A stretch of DNA of 64,000 nucleotides, taken from JASLCR01 sp964619585 (GTDB lineage: Bacteria; Patescibacteriota; Saccharimonadia; Saccharimonadales; Saccharimonadaceae). Position numbers and translations under genes: made by a program. The DNA lies in NCBI GenBank assembly GCA_964619585.1, contig CAZUCO010000001.1, forward strand, positions 372,001 to 436,000. The letters run 5' to 3'. Below, one piece after another: positions 24,068 through 33,671 of this stretch (position 1 is its first letter; each line of letters opens with the position of its first letter). The notes under the pieces are model-generated. The model searched no databases and was not told where the DNA came from. It saw only the letters and a list, made by a program, of their open reading frames with translations.

Positions 24068-25138
24068 ATGCCAAAGATTAGCCTCAACCTACCAGACCTC
24101 GAACAAGAAAAAGCAGATCTTACTGTATTTTTAGCCACACCCGATGCTTACGCCAGTCCTGATTTTGGGAGCAAAAACCGACGCTTGTCTGAGCTTGACG
24201 ATCTGATCTCAGCTGGCACGAGGCAGCTCCAGCTGACACAGCAAATCAGTGAGGCAAAAGAATTAATAGCCAGCGGTGATGAGCTTGCCGAGCTTGCTAA
24301 AGAAGAGCTACCACAACTCGAGCAAGAGCTCGAGGCGCTAGATGAAAAGCTGTTTATCATGCTAACACCGAAAGATCCAAATGACGAGAAAAATGTCGTG
24401 GTCGAAATTCGCGCCGGCGCGGGCGGTGATGAAGCAGCAATCTTTGCTGGTGATCTCTACCGAATGTACCTTCGCTACTGCGAATCACACGACTTCAAAA
24501 CAAGTCTTATGAGCGAAAACCGATCAGATAATGGCGGCTACAAGGAAGTTATCTTTGAGATAAAAGGCGATATGCCCTATGCAACCTTCAAATTCGAGAG
24601 TGGTGTTCACCGTGTTCAGCGTGTCCCTGCCACCGAAAGCCAAGGTCGCATTCATACTTCTACCGCCACTGTCGCTGTACTGCCCGAAGCCGAAGAAACA
24701 GATGTAGAAATCAATCCGAATGACCTTCGCATTGATATTTTTCGTGCAAGTGGTCACGGCGGCCAGTCAGTCAACACTACAGACTCAGCCGTTCGTATCA
24801 CTCACCTACCTTCAGGACTTGTTGTCTCCAACCAGGACGAGAAATCACAGCTTAAAAATAAAGAAAAAGCCATGAGTGTCCTGCGGGCTCGTCTGCTGCA
24901 GATCAAAGTAGATGAGGAAAACGCTAAACTCACTGCCGAACGCCGCTCTCTCATCGGCTCTGGTGATCGTTCTGAAAAGATTCGCACCTACAACTACCCG
25001 CAAGATCGCATCACAGACCACCGTATCGGCTACTCCAGATCAAATATCCCCGCTGCAATGAACGGGGATATTGATGATCTTGTCGAACGCCTTGCTGCCT
25101 ACGAACGCGAGCTCAAAGCGCAAAACGCCGAAGCGTAG
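24068..25138 (+). CDS. prfA: Peptide chain release factor 1
   Basis: Terminates translation at UAA and UAG. The 356-residue length is normal. The N-terminal coiled-coil domain runs to about residue 110. The GGQ loop is ASGHGGQSVNTTDSAVRITH near residue 225-245, whose Gln is the target of PrmC. The PxT-type anticodon loop region lies around VHRVQRVPATESQGRIHTST. A TGC-extended -10 (TATAGT) lies 12 bases before the ATG, leaving a very short leader. prmC lies nearby on the same strand, separated by two opposite-strand genes. Confidence 0.97.
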   Translation: MPKISLNLPDLEQEKADLTVFLATPDAYASPDFGSKNRRLSELDDLISAGTRQLQLTQQISEAKELIASGDELAELAKEELPQLEQELEALDEKLFIMLTPKDPNDEKNVVVEIRAGAGGDEAAIFAGDLYRMYLRYCESHDFKTSLMSENRSDNGGYKEVIFEIKGDMPYATFKFESGVHRVQRVPATESQGRIHTSTATVAVLPEAEETDVEINPNDLRIDIFRASGHGGQSVNTTDSAVRITHLPSGLVVSNQDEKSQLKNKEKAMSVLRARLLQIKVDEENAKLTAERRSLIGSGDRSEKIRTYNYPQDRITDHRIGYSRSNIPAAMNGDIDDLVERLAAYERELKAQNAEA

Positions 25139-25142
25139 ACTA

Positions 25143-25646
25143 CTACTGGTTATTTGGTAAATCTATTATCTCACCATCAACCACTCGGTAAGATATCCCG
25201 TGCTCATCAGTCTCAACTTTAACTTGCGCCTTGAGCTCATCACCGACATCCGGCATAGCATCCTTGTCGTGCGAATAAGCTATCTCAAGTACATCACCAG
25301 CTTGCTCATATATTGGCAAGGTCCGAATGACATCTTCCACTTCAGCCTTTGTCATTGACTGATCAAGTACTGCTGGGATTCCTTTTTCAAGAGCATTACG
25401 GATCGCGCGCTCTGCGGCTCCCTGGCCCCAACCAGATTCAGAACCGCCAAATTCACTCGTGCCCGTAAAGACATCTGAGGGAGCTAACTCAGATTCAGGC
25501 GACACGATAGGCCTAGCCTTTTCCGAGTTCCCCGGTGTACCAAATGCTGCAAATGCCACACCAACAATAGCAGCGCCAACTACCGCGGGTGGAATGATCT
25601 TATTTCGACCCCTTGGATTGCGAAGTGAATCATAATATTTCTTCAT
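25143..25646 (-). CDS. Hypothetical membrane-anchored extracytoplasmic protein
   Basis: Unrecognised 167-residue protein. ATG 25646 (MKKYYDSLRNPRGRNK) is chosen because the -10 TAGAAT (25654-25659) of a perfect promoter (TTGACA at 25677-25682, 17-base spacer) ends 7 bases before it, so the mRNA is leaderless. One membrane helix (about 17-38, IIPPAVVGAAIVGVAFAAFG) is followed by a Ser/Gly-rich linker and an acidic outer domain (about 75-167). That domain has a helix (TKAEVEDVIRTLPIYEQAG) and beta-like C-terminal strands. The frame is open upstream to 25751, but that part overlaps the promoter and the YbaN-family gene. Confidence 0.7.
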   Translation of the reverse strand: MKKYYDSLRNPRGRNKIIPPAVVGAAIVGVAFAAFGTPGNSEKARPIVSPESELAPSDVFTGTSEFGGSESGWGQGAAERAIRNALEKGIPAVLDQSMTKAEVEDVIRTLPIYEQAGDVLEIAYSHDKDAMPDVGDELKAQVKVETDEHGISYRVVDGEIIDLPNNQ

Positions 25647-25671
25647 AAGGTGAATTCTATCACACTTATAG

Positions 25672-26070
25672 TTATTTGTCAATAGTTGCAGAGTGCGCAG
25701 TGGGTACCCACCACATAAAGGCACTACATGAGATTGCAAGGGCAAGTACAATCAAACTGGTAATCACATTGCGTGAAAGAAGCGCTACCGCCACAAATGA
25801 CACCCACGAGCAACCTTGGGAGATAACTTTCACCCGCCGATCAACCGTCCCCTCTCGCTGAAAACGTTCAGCTTCATAAATAGCCTGTTTCAGAACTGGC
25901 AGTTTAACGAGCCATTGATGGAGTCGCTGACTCGACCGAGAAAATGCCCAGAGCGCGATAAGGATAAAGACTGTTGTTGGCATACCTGGCACCCACACGC
26001 CAACGATCCCCAGTACTGTACAGAGAATACCAAGGAGCATGAACAAAATACGACTACCGACTTTAAGCAT
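25672..26070 (-). CDS. YbaN/DUF454 family inner membrane protein
   Basis: A 132-residue membrane protein with about four helices. It matches the YbaN (DUF454) pattern: a helical hairpin, then VPGMPTTVFILIALWAFSRS, then RLHQWLVKLPVLKQAI, a cytoplasmic segment, and two C-terminal helices (about 88-125). The family is widespread, and its biochemical function is unknown. Its last codons overlap the promoter of the downstream anchored-protein gene. It diverges from prmC with a shared 78-base promoter region. Confidence 0.85.
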   Translation of the reverse strand: MLKVGSRILFMLLGILCTVLGIVGVWVPGMPTTVFILIALWAFSRSSQRLHQWLVKLPVLKQAIYEAERFQREGTVDRRVKVISQGCSWVSFVAVALLSRNVITSLIVLALAISCSAFMWWVPTAHSATIDK

Positions 26071-26156
26071 TTATAACCCCTTTTTGTTCTACCATTCTTC
26101 GTATTATACGATATATCTGTTTTGTATTTCGACTTCTTAATGGCATAATGCCTTGT

Positions 26157-26984
26157 ATGACAGTAGGTTCATGGATCCATAGCGCCGGCGATACACTTCT
26201 TAAGTGCGGTATTGAATCTGCTCGCCTTGATGCTGAAATCATCTTGGCCCATACTCTCAAAAAACCGCGAACCTATGTGCACGCTCACCCTGAGGCAGTA
26301 ATAGACGCGAGGCAGGAGGATATTGCAAACGCTAGACTCGATCTTCGTTGCGACCGAGTCCCAGTCGCTTATATTGTTGGGCATAAGGAATTCTACGGGC
26401 GTATGTATCATGTCACTCCCCAGACCCTCATCCCCCGACCAGAGTCAGAAGAGATCATCACTATGCTGCGACAACTCCTCGGCGATACAGCAACCCTTCC
26501 TGGGATAACGACTCGGCGACTAGTTGATATCGGCACAGGCAGTGGTTGTCTTGGCGTTACCGCCAAGTTACTTTACCCCGAGCTTGATGTGACACTCGTT
26601 GACACAAGCAAAGCAGCTCTTATTGTTGCCGAGAAAAACGCGTACCAACACGGAGCTGAAGTAACCACTGTACAGTCAGATTTGCTTGATAACTATCCCT
26701 TCTCTCCTGATATCGTACTAGCAAACCTCCCGTATGTTGATAGCGGGTGGGAGCGTTCACCAGAGACAAATCATGAGCCCGCAGAAGCGTTGTTTGCTGG
26801 CAACCACGGACTGGTCCTCATCGAAAAATGCTTTGAGCAACTTTCACACCGGATGAAGAAGGGCGGTATTGCGATCTTTGAAGCAGACCCGCGGCAATGG
26901 GAGCTCATCACAAAATACGCTGCAGGAGCCGGCTTTACAATCAAACAAACTAGTGAGTTCGTCTATAGCTTCATAAAGCAATAG
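26157..26984 (+). CDS. prmC: Release factor glutamine methyltransferase PrmC (NLPY variant)
   Basis: Methylates the Gln of the GGQ motif of release factors using SAM. The 275-residue protein has the N-terminal helical domain (1-80, STGGDTLLKCGIESARLDAE-like) and a Rossmann methyltransferase with VDIGTGSGCLGVTAKLL (about 120-136). The substrate motif is LANLPYV instead of the usual NPPY. ATG 26157 is chosen: a -10 CATAAT (26144-26149) ends 7 bases before it, while the ATG at 26148 lies inside the -10. prfA, its substrate gene, is 1 kb upstream on the same strand. Confidence 0.93.
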   Translation: MTVGSWIHSAGDTLLKCGIESARLDAEIILAHTLKKPRTYVHAHPEAVIDARQEDIANARLDLRCDRVPVAYIVGHKEFYGRMYHVTPQTLIPRPESEEIITMLRQLLGDTATLPGITTRRLVDIGTGSGCLGVTAKLLYPELDVTLVDTSKAALIVAEKNAYQHGAEVTTVQSDLLDNYPFSPDIVLANLPYVDSGWERSPETNHEPAEALFAGNHGLVLIEKCFEQLSHRMKKGGIAIFEADPRQWELITKYAAGAGFTIKQTSEFVYSFIKQ

Positions 26985-26987
26985 TAC

Positions 26988-28136
26988 CTAGTAGGCAGTT
27001 AGCTTGAGCGATATCTCTTGTGATCTTCCACCGCGTAAGACTGTCAAACGCACTGTATCACCAGGGCGAAACTCACCCACAAGGGTTGAAACGCTCTTAC
27101 CGGGACCTACTTCTACACCATTTACTTTTGTGATGATGTCCTTATCTTTGATCCCTGCCCTGGCAGCTGGGCTGCCCGCTCTCACTGCACTGCCCTTCTC
27201 TGCGACAACATAATCACCTTTACTCACAGGTAATTTGTATTCACTCTTTATTTCAGGCGTGATGGAGACGTATTGAACACCAATGATAGCTCGTTTAACA
27301 TTTCCTGCTGCTAAAAGCTGCTTGATAGCACCCTTTGCCGCGCCGATTGGTATCGCAAACCCAATACTCTGAGCGTCCGAAGCGACTGCAGTATTGATAC
27401 CAACTACCTGCCCTTGCAGGTTTATAAGTGGACCTCCAGAGTTACCTGAGTTGATTGCAGCATCGGTTTGGATGAGGTCGTTGAGGCTCTCGGCGTCTCG
27501 TCCAGATTCATCACTTGAAGCGATGACCGGCCGACCAAGCCCAGATATCACCCCGCTTGTAACGGTATTTTGATATTGACCAAGTGCATTGCCAATTGCA
27601 ACGACATTTTGACCAATTCGTATTGTTTTTGAGTCACCCAACACTGCCGGGGTAAGATTATCGACGTTATTGATCTTTAAAAACGCAAGATCGTTCAATG
27701 GATCAGTTCCCACCACTCGTACGTTGTCGTGAGTTGTCCCATCAGAGGTCACCACTGTTGCCTGAGACGCACCGCTGATCACATGCTTATTCGTCATGAT
27801 ATAGCCATCTTTGCTCAGGACCACACCCGTCCCTGCGCTCTGTGCCGTGTATCCCAAGAAGCTCGACGAGCCAGATGACGTAATAATTGAAACAACGCTT
27901 GGCGATACCTTTTCAATCACTGATGCCAACGTTTGCTCGTTCTTTGAGACAATCTTGTTGCCATCATTAGCAACTGGCTCAAACGTTGTTGTAGCAGACC
28001 CAAGGTTTGTCGTCGCTAGCCAGCCGCCAAAATATCCTATCAGTCCACACAGAAGCACCAGACCTATCACTCCACCTATGATACCGAGTGTTCGACCCAC
28101 ATTGTTATGTTGCGCTACTGGCTGATCTTGCTGCAC
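26988..28136 (-). CDS. htrA: HtrA/DegP-like membrane-anchored serine protease
   Basis: Extracytoplasmic quality-control protease of 382 residues. The GTG at 28136 is preferred because AAAAGGGGG precedes it by 4 bases; the frame is open further to a TTG at 28190 inside the upstream gene. One membrane helix (about 18-44) precedes a trypsin-like domain with the triad visible in MTNKHVI (His), LNDLAFLKI (Asp) and INSGNSGGPLI (Ser). A single PDZ domain (about 300-380, AARAGIKDKDIITKVNGVEV) ends the protein. The stop is 3 bases from the convergent prmC stop. Confidence 0.93.
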   Translation of the reverse strand: MQQDQPVAQHNNVGRTLGIIGGVIGLVLLCGLIGYFGGWLATTNLGSATTTFEPVANDGNKIVSKNEQTLASVIEKVSPSVVSIITSSGSSSFLGYTAQSAGTGVVLSKDGYIMTNKHVISGASQATVVTSDGTTHDNVRVVGTDPLNDLAFLKINNVDNLTPAVLGDSKTIRIGQNVVAIGNALGQYQNTVTSGVISGLGRPVIASSDESGRDAESLNDLIQTDAAINSGNSGGPLINLQGQVVGINTAVASDAQSIGFAIPIGAAKGAIKQLLAAGNVKRAIIGVQYVSITPEIKSEYKLPVSKGDYVVAEKGSAVRAGSPAARAGIKDKDIITKVNGVEVGPGKSVSTLVGEFRPGDTVRLTVLRGGRSQEISLKLTAY

Positions 28137-28167
28137 ACTACCCCCTTTTATAGTTACAATTTTCCTC

Positions 28168-28941
28168 TTAGATTGTCTTGACTGTTCCAAATAACGTCAG
28201 GAGCAATACGATAGAGCTAATTACCAATAATGCTGGTAGGATTACTTCAGCAAGCTTTATCTCTTTGTTTCGATGATAGCTATTATAGACACGTTCCGCC
28301 AAGAAGCTTAGCAGCATCATAACAACTGCTGCCTGTGAGATTTGTAAGTCACCAAGCACCGAAAGGCGGTAACCAAATGACCAGTGGTAGAATAGCCAGC
28401 CCAGTTCTGCAAATACTGTACCCCAGACAAGACTAAGTAGTACAAAGTGAGGCTCATTGTAGGCTGTCAAAACATGTCGAGCAGAGGCGTAACCAATCAT
28501 CCACATAATGGCGACCACGGCAATATCCCACCATTCAAAAGCAACATGCATCAACGCTGCTACTCCGACAAACACACTTACCCCTGCCTGTAGCACAACA
28601 AACGTTCGCTTAGAACTTGGCTTTAGGAAGAGTAACCAGGCCACATACAGCACCGTCAAAATGATTTGCACACTCAAATGACCACTGGCCGCATAAAGAA
28701 ATACCACCAACCCAAGGCTGACAATGATATCAACAGCATTTGCGACCACATGTGCTGGCCAGTATTGTGGTCGCACTGCCAGGATACGCCACTTACTCAG
28801 TAACACCAACAGAAAGGCCGGCAAGGGAGACTCCACAACAAGTACTACAACCAAAATAGCTGCCGCTACAAGAATATTGAGCAATATATAGACAGTTTCA
28901 GACAATAATGTCTTATGTCGAGATGGTTTTAGGAACTCCAT
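28168..28941 (-). CDS. Hypothetical polytopic membrane protein, 257 residues
   Basis: Not recognised. Eight or so hydrophobic helices are spread over the length, with short loops (VYILLNILVAAAILVVVLVV near 17-36; a final helix near 228-250). Trp and Tyr are frequent near helix ends. There are no catalytic motifs visible. It stands directly before htrA on the same strand and overlaps the extended htrA frame, so the two are probably co-transcribed. A TGG-extended -10 TATAAT lies 10 bases before the ATG, giving a very short leader. An envelope role is only inferred. Confidence 0.75.
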   Translation of the reverse strand: MEFLKPSRHKTLLSETVYILLNILVAAAILVVVLVVESPLPAFLLVLLSKWRILAVRPQYWPAHVVANAVDIIVSLGLVVFLYAASGHLSVQIILTVLYVAWLLFLKPSSKRTFVVLQAGVSVFVGVAALMHVAFEWWDIAVVAIMWMIGYASARHVLTAYNEPHFVLLSLVWGTVFAELGWLFYHWSFGYRLSVLGDLQISQAAVVMMLLSFLAERVYNSYHRNKEIKLAEVILPALLVISSIVLLLTLFGTVKTI

Positions 28942-28972
28942 TACTTCAGCTATTATACCATTATTGTAGGCT

Positions 28973-30598
28973 CTAGTTTGTGCTAGTTGCTGCTTTTCGT
29001 AGAATAATCACGAAGTCGGTATTTGCTGCTGTAATCACCGGACTAGCACCTGATCGTACTTTTGTGCCGAGTATACTCTCGAGTTTTTTCTTTGTCTCTG
29101 GCTTCTTGCCTGCACTAAGGTCATATATCTCAGCCTTACCTGTCTTTACGTCAGCAGCGGTGTCAACTGCCGATATCGTAAAGCCTTGCGCTTCGAGCTT
29201 ATCCGCCTCACTCTGAGCCAAGCCAGCTACTCCAGCACCATTGTAAACAGCTACTTTTGCCGCTTCCTTTGTGATAGCACTAGCAAAGATCTTTTTATGA
29301 ATGTAGGCTTTGATTTGGGTATAGTCGTACTGCCCTGCCGTTGGTATCTGAATACTCGAATTACCAGGACCAGTGCTACTACCAATAAGGTTTGCGTCAT
29401 CGCCCGCTAGATCAATTGAAACTATTTTGTCGCTTGGAATATCTTTTGTGAGTGATATAAGGGTTTGAACCTCTTTAGTAGCAAAGTCAGTGCGTAGATT
29501 CTTACCAAGAGCGTTCATGAGACTTGTCACCTTCCCAATGTTGAGAAGTGTTTCGCTACTCGTTGCCTTCTTCTGGAGAGCCTGAAGAACCTTTTGCTGA
29601 TTCGCCTGTCGGTCAAAGTCACCTCGCGCCAGCCCACAAGCACCTGCAGATCCACGAGCGCGGGAGAATTTCAACGCCTGATCACCGTTCATATGGTGCT
29701 TACCAGGGGTATATTTTATGTTCATATTGACATCAACGATTCCCCCTCGTGGTATACCACTGTTGATACAGTAATAGTTGTACCCATTCCCTTCAACCTT
29801 GATCGTGACACCACCCACCGCATTTACTGCACCTATAACAACGGCCCAATTAATATGCGCATAATACTGCATCTTGAGGCCAGTCACTTCAGTCACTTTT
29901 TTCTGAAGTGCCTTCGCCCCCGCTTCTTCCTTGCTGCCACTCTCTGAGAAACACTCATAAAGTGAGTTGATTTTACCTTGGTAACCCTCTGGACATACCG
30001 AGCCATAGTCGACATACAAGTCGCGAGGAAGGCTTACCATGTAGGCATTTTTCTTCTCCTGATCGATCGAGAGAACCATCAGAGTATCGGTCAGATTTGC
30101 TCCTTCGTGACGCTGATCATCCACGCTCCCTGAGGTACCAAACACCAACACATTAGTTCGGCCGTTCTCATCAGCTTTGAGCGGCACATTTTGAAAGATA
30201 TCAAATATATTACCCTTAAACACGCTTGTTCCAGCCAGGATTGCATTTATACCCAGATACGCGCCAATTGCCAAAACGGCAACGATAATAAGTTTAATAA
30301 TCCAACCAACGATCTTACGTCTCTTTGACTTTGGAGGTTTGTTTTTGTTCCGACCAAATAAATGACGCTTTTTCTTTGGTTGTTCTGGTTGATCATCAAT
30401 TGTACTCAGTGACTCGTCAATTTCGCGACGACTGACTCTGCCGGCTGTTATGATAGGCTGACTCTTATGATTGCCTATCGTAGACTCGTCTTGGTGCGCA
30501 GCAATACTGCGTGTTGCATCCGACTCGCTACTATCACCAATGGTGCGGCGATTTGGCCGCGACACAAAACCATCAATTGATTGAGAACTTTTTCGCAT
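28973..30598 (-). CDS. LytR-CpsA-Psr (LCP) family transferase with LytR_C domain
   Basis: A 541-residue envelope enzyme that in other Gram-positive-type bacteria transfers lipid-linked glycopolymers to peptidoglycan. A long basic cytoplasmic N-terminus (1-95) precedes a membrane helix (about 97-117). The LCP domain (about 140-330) shows DTLMVLSIDQEKKNAYMVSL and PRDLYVDYG, where the Asp/Arg residues bind the polyprenyl phosphate, and later GDQALKFSRARGSAG. A LytR_C domain covers about 435-535 (VAVYNGAGVAGLAQSEADKL). GalU and the polymerase/ligase nearby could supply its substrate. Confidence 0.93.
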   Translation of the reverse strand: MRKSSQSIDGFVSRPNRRTIGDSSESDATRSIAAHQDESTIGNHKSQPIITAGRVSRREIDESLSTIDDQPEQPKKKRHLFGRNKNKPPKSKRRKIVGWIIKLIIVAVLAIGAYLGINAILAGTSVFKGNIFDIFQNVPLKADENGRTNVLVFGTSGSVDDQRHEGANLTDTLMVLSIDQEKKNAYMVSLPRDLYVDYGSVCPEGYQGKINSLYECFSESGSKEEAGAKALQKKVTEVTGLKMQYYAHINWAVVIGAVNAVGGVTIKVEGNGYNYYCINSGIPRGGIVDVNMNIKYTPGKHHMNGDQALKFSRARGSAGACGLARGDFDRQANQQKVLQALQKKATSSETLLNIGKVTSLMNALGKNLRTDFATKEVQTLISLTKDIPSDKIVSIDLAGDDANLIGSSTGPGNSSIQIPTAGQYDYTQIKAYIHKKIFASAITKEAAKVAVYNGAGVAGLAQSEADKLEAQGFTISAVDTAADVKTGKAEIYDLSAGKKPETKKKLESILGTKVRSGASPVITAANTDFVIILRKAATSTN

Positions 30599-30687
30599 AG
30601 ATTACTTCCATCTACTATACAAGACTGGACGTATCATTAAAACAAAAGCGTGTTGTATTTTTCCGCTCAGCGGTCGACAATAGACGT

Positions 30688-32079
30688 ATGCAAACTTCAA
30701 CATCTTCTCGACCGCGGCCGATGACGTGGCCTCTATTGGCCGTTTTTGGAGCTCTTCTTTTCAGCTACTATCCACTCCTGTCTCTCGGCACTCTGAGCGG
30801 CATGCATATTGATATTTCCCTTCTCTATGTGCTCACGCTTGTTGCAGTAGTGATTTCGTTCGGCACCATCTGGCAAGCAAGACACCACCTTATAAGCTCA
30901 TGGCCACTACGGTTACTAGTTCTATTCTCTGCTTATCTCAGTCTGACTATATTGTGGAGTCCAAATAGTACACGGAGCCTAGCTACTGCAGGATTTATGT
31001 GGCTTCTCACTGGCCTTGTTATGGCAATCACAGCACATTTTCAACCCTTGCGACGCTCATCACGGCTAATGTTTGCCATTGTAGCCGTAGAGACAGCTGT
31101 CATGATTGTCTGGGCAGCCTGGCAAATCATAGGTGATACAGCGGGAGTATCAAACTCTTTGACACTCCTACCAGAAGCTTATCAATCTACTGTCTTTGGC
31201 GTAGCACGGCCTACAGCCTTCGCGCTTGAGCCGCAGTTTTTCGCCAGCCTGCTACTTGTGCCATTTTGCTGGCTCAGCTACCGGCTACTCATTCGAGAAC
31301 GACTGGGTGCCCTCACTACGCTTGGTTTTATATCTATCACTGCAACCCTTGTCCTAACTCTATCTCGTGGCGGCTTACTTGCAGCGAGCATTAGCCTTAT
31401 ACTTTTACTCTGCTTTTTATACACAACGAATAAGGAGCGCTGGCTACTTGTTATTGGTCTCCTTCTTGCCGGAATATTCTCAGCGCTCTCCATCGTTGCA
31501 ATTAGTGCTCAACTCAACACAAGAGATTCGATTTCGGGCTATTCAGCTGTTCAAAAAAGCGTTAGTCAGCTTACCCTTGGTGGTATCAATCTACCAAGTA
31601 AATCACACCCGCGAGATACAGAGGTCTCGGCCAATAAGCCTCGCTCTATCTCGTCCAGCGGCTACGTAGCAAGCTCCACAACTTCACGCACCTCAATGGC
31701 GGCACGAGCTATCGAAATATGGCGACGTGACCCACAGACAGTTCTTTTCGGTGTCGGCATAGGAGGCTTTGGAGCCGCACTGCACGCCGCCGATGCAGAT
31801 GAACCAGCTGGCCGCGTCGTTAATAACTATTATCTTGAGATGCTCGTTGAGACTGGCATCATAGGTACTCTCATCTTTGCTGGTTTTATTATATGCCTTG
31901 GTTGGCATCTACTCCGCAAACAACAGTGGCTTATCACTGCTGTCATCGCTGGATTCCTCGTGCAGTGGAACTTCTTCTCTGGCAACGCAAACGTTATCCA
32001 TATCTGGTGTATCATCGGACTGGCTTGCGGTATACTTATCTTCCCGCAAAAGCCTACTCGGTCTGATACAATACGATAG
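30688..32079 (+). CDS. O-antigen ligase/polymerase-like (Wzy_C) membrane protein
   Basis: A 463-residue protein with about 11-12 helices and a large outer loop (about 275-365) between late helices, which is the Wzy/WaaL layout. The stretch RPTAFALEPQFFASLLLVPF and the Wzy_C-like segment TLSRGGLLAASISLILLLCF (with the family's conserved SRGG) support the call. It would join or polymerise sugar units on a lipid carrier; with no LPS present, the acceptor is probably a surface glycan or glycoprotein. Promoter TTGTAT-17-GACAAT (30653-30681) ends 6 bases before the ATG (leaderless). Confidence 0.85.
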   Translation: MQTSTSSRPRPMTWPLLAVFGALLFSYYPLLSLGTLSGMHIDISLLYVLTLVAVVISFGTIWQARHHLISSWPLRLLVLFSAYLSLTILWSPNSTRSLATAGFMWLLTGLVMAITAHFQPLRRSSRLMFAIVAVETAVMIVWAAWQIIGDTAGVSNSLTLLPEAYQSTVFGVARPTAFALEPQFFASLLLVPFCWLSYRLLIRERLGALTTLGFISITATLVLTLSRGGLLAASISLILLLCFLYTTNKERWLLVIGLLLAGIFSALSIVAISAQLNTRDSISGYSAVQKSVSQLTLGGINLPSKSHPRDTEVSANKPRSISSSGYVASSTTSRTSMAARAIEIWRRDPQTVLFGVGIGGFGAALHAADADEPAGRVVNNYYLEMLVETGIIGTLIFAGFIICLGWHLLRKQQWLITAVIAGFLVQWNFFSGNANVIHIWCIIGLACGILIFPQKPTRSDTIR

Positions 32080-32783
32080 TGCCTTCTATGAGTTTTTTTG
32101 ACCATCACCAACGTGCCAAGGATGCCCTTGGGATTGTTATTTTTCTCGTCTGTGTTGTGATAGGTACTGTCATAATCAACGCATTTATCTTCCGTAGCTT
32201 TACTGTCGAAGGACCAAGTATGCAAACAACCATACAGCAAGGTGATCGTCTGATTGTCAATCGACTTCCTGTTACTTGGGCACAGCTACAAAACAAACCA
32301 TACGTCCCTGGACGTGGTGAGATTATTGTCTTCAAGAATCCCCTCTTCAATCGATCTACTAATCGCGAACAGTATATCGTAAAACGAGTTATTGCTTTTG
32401 CCGGAGAACGAGTGGTTCTTAAGGACGGATCATATACAGTCTACAACCATGATCGCCCAAAGGGTTTCAATCCTGACGATTACAACCACGGCGAACCTGG
32501 CACACCAACAAGCGGGTCAATCGATGCTGTCGTTCCAGAAGGTACGATATTTGTTAGCGGTGACCACCGACAAGGAAGCTGCTCGGCTGACTCCCGCGGT
32601 GAACCTACCAACGGCGGACTAGGTATGATACCGCTCTACGATGTAGTTGGGCCAGTGTCATTCAGAATCTTCCCATTTGGTGCCATCAGAAGTTTCGGTG
32701 GAAGCAGTAAAACTCCCGACGCAGTCGGCAAGACACATCCGGGCAATGGTGCTGCCTGCGAAGAAGTCATAGGACTTCAGTAG
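32079..32783 (+). CDS. lepB: Signal peptidase I
   Basis: Removes signal peptides from exported proteins; 234 residues. One N-terminal helix (about 17-40) precedes the catalytic Ser in TVEGPSMQTTIQQGDRLIV (about 47) and Lys in QYIVKRVIAFAGERVVL (about 104). SGDHRQGSCSADSRGEP is the conserved region E with its GD-x-R-x-x-S-x-D-S pattern. The GTG at 32079 overlaps the last base of the upstream TAG; an extended -10 (TGA-TACAAT, 32067-32072) ends 6 bases earlier, so leaderless or coupled starts are both possible. ATG 32088 is an alternative. Confidence 0.93.
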   Translation: MPSMSFFDHHQRAKDALGIVIFLVCVVIGTVIINAFIFRSFTVEGPSMQTTIQQGDRLIVNRLPVTWAQLQNKPYVPGRGEIIVFKNPLFNRSTNREQYIVKRVIAFAGERVVLKDGSYTVYNHDRPKGFNPDDYNHGEPGTPTSGSIDAVVPEGTIFVSGDHRQGSCSADSRGEPTNGGLGMIPLYDVVGPVSFRIFPFGAIRSFGGSSKTPDAVGKTHPGNGAACEEVIGLQ

Positions 32784-32793
32784 TAAAAACTAT

Positions 32794-33669
32794 CTAAGGT
32801 AACAGGCGTTCTTTTAGAGCCGCAAACTCGTCAGGTGTCGCAAATGAGAAAACGATTTGGCCACTTCCACGCGAGGAAGTCTTGACCCTCACTGTCGTAT
32901 GGAAACGCTCGCCAATCTGACGTGCTTCATCTTTATACTGTGTAGCCTGTGCCAGGGACCGTTCCGTGACACTGCCTTTCTGCTTACTCTCACGTGCCGC
33001 AGCCTCCACCTTACGTGCACTCCAGCCCTCAGCGATAATACGCGGGAGCAACTCAAGTGCGAACTCAGGATCCATATCGATGAGCGGTCGCGCCTGACCT
33101 TCGCTAATCTTATTGTCGACAATCGCTGTTTGCACTTCTTTCGGAAGTTTGAGAAGACGTAGCTTATTGCTAATAGCGCTCACAGATTGCCCGCCGACAC
33201 TGACACCTATCTCTTCAAGGCTCATGTTAAATTGCTCTCGAAGTTTGCCGTACGCCGTTGCTGTCTCCAGTGGATTGAGGTTCTTTCGCTGAAGGTTTTC
33301 GATCAGTGCTAACTCAAGCTTACGCTGCGCTGTAGTAGTCCTTACAAGGGCCGGGATGGTGCGAAGACCGGCGATCTTTGCCGCCCGATAGCGACGCTCA
33401 CCAGCGATGATCTCATAGCCACCACCTTTGGGTGTGAGTACGATTGGCTGCAACACTCCATGCTGCTTGATTGACTCAGCCAGCTCCCCAAGAGCAGTCT
33501 CGTCAAAAATGCGACGCGGCTGGTCCGGATTGCCCTCAATCTCACTCAACTTAATATGTCGCAGCTCGCTTACTTTTCGGTCGTCGCCAGCTGTCGGGTC
33601 AAACGATTCATCCAAAAGATCTGTTGGAATCAGCGATTCAAATCCGCGACCAAGTCCTTTTTTAACCAT
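32794..33669 (-). CDS. parB: Chromosome partitioning protein ParB
   Basis: Centromere-binding CTPase clamp of 291 residues. The N-terminal GLGRGFESLIP box is the ParA-stimulating segment. The nuclease-like/CTPase domain contains NPDQPRR (box I) and GERRYRAAKIAGL (box II). The central HTH (about 145-205) includes LEEIGVSVGGQSVSAISNKLR. The C-terminal dimerisation domain is present and ends AALKERLLP. The gene starts 2 bases after parA on the same strand. No parS-like 16-mer (TGTTTCACGTGAAACA) was found in the window, so the sites must lie elsewhere. Confidence 0.96.
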   Translation of the reverse strand: MVKKGLGRGFESLIPTDLLDESFDPTAGDDRKVSELRHIKLSEIEGNPDQPRRIFDETALGELAESIKQHGVLQPIVLTPKGGGYEIIAGERRYRAAKIAGLRTIPALVRTTTAQRKLELALIENLQRKNLNPLETATAYGKLREQFNMSLEEIGVSVGGQSVSAISNKLRLLKLPKEVQTAIVDNKISEGQARPLIDMDPEFALELLPRIIAEGWSARKVEAAARESKQKGSVTERSLAQATQYKDEARQIGERFHTTVRVKTSSRGSGQIVFSFATPDEFAALKERLLP

Positions 33670-33671
33670 GT

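Noticed and set aside
31278..32350. Minus-strand frames over the polymerase and lepB genes
   Set aside because: Shadow frames without Shine-Dalgarno, promoter or recognisable domains, opposite well-supported genes.
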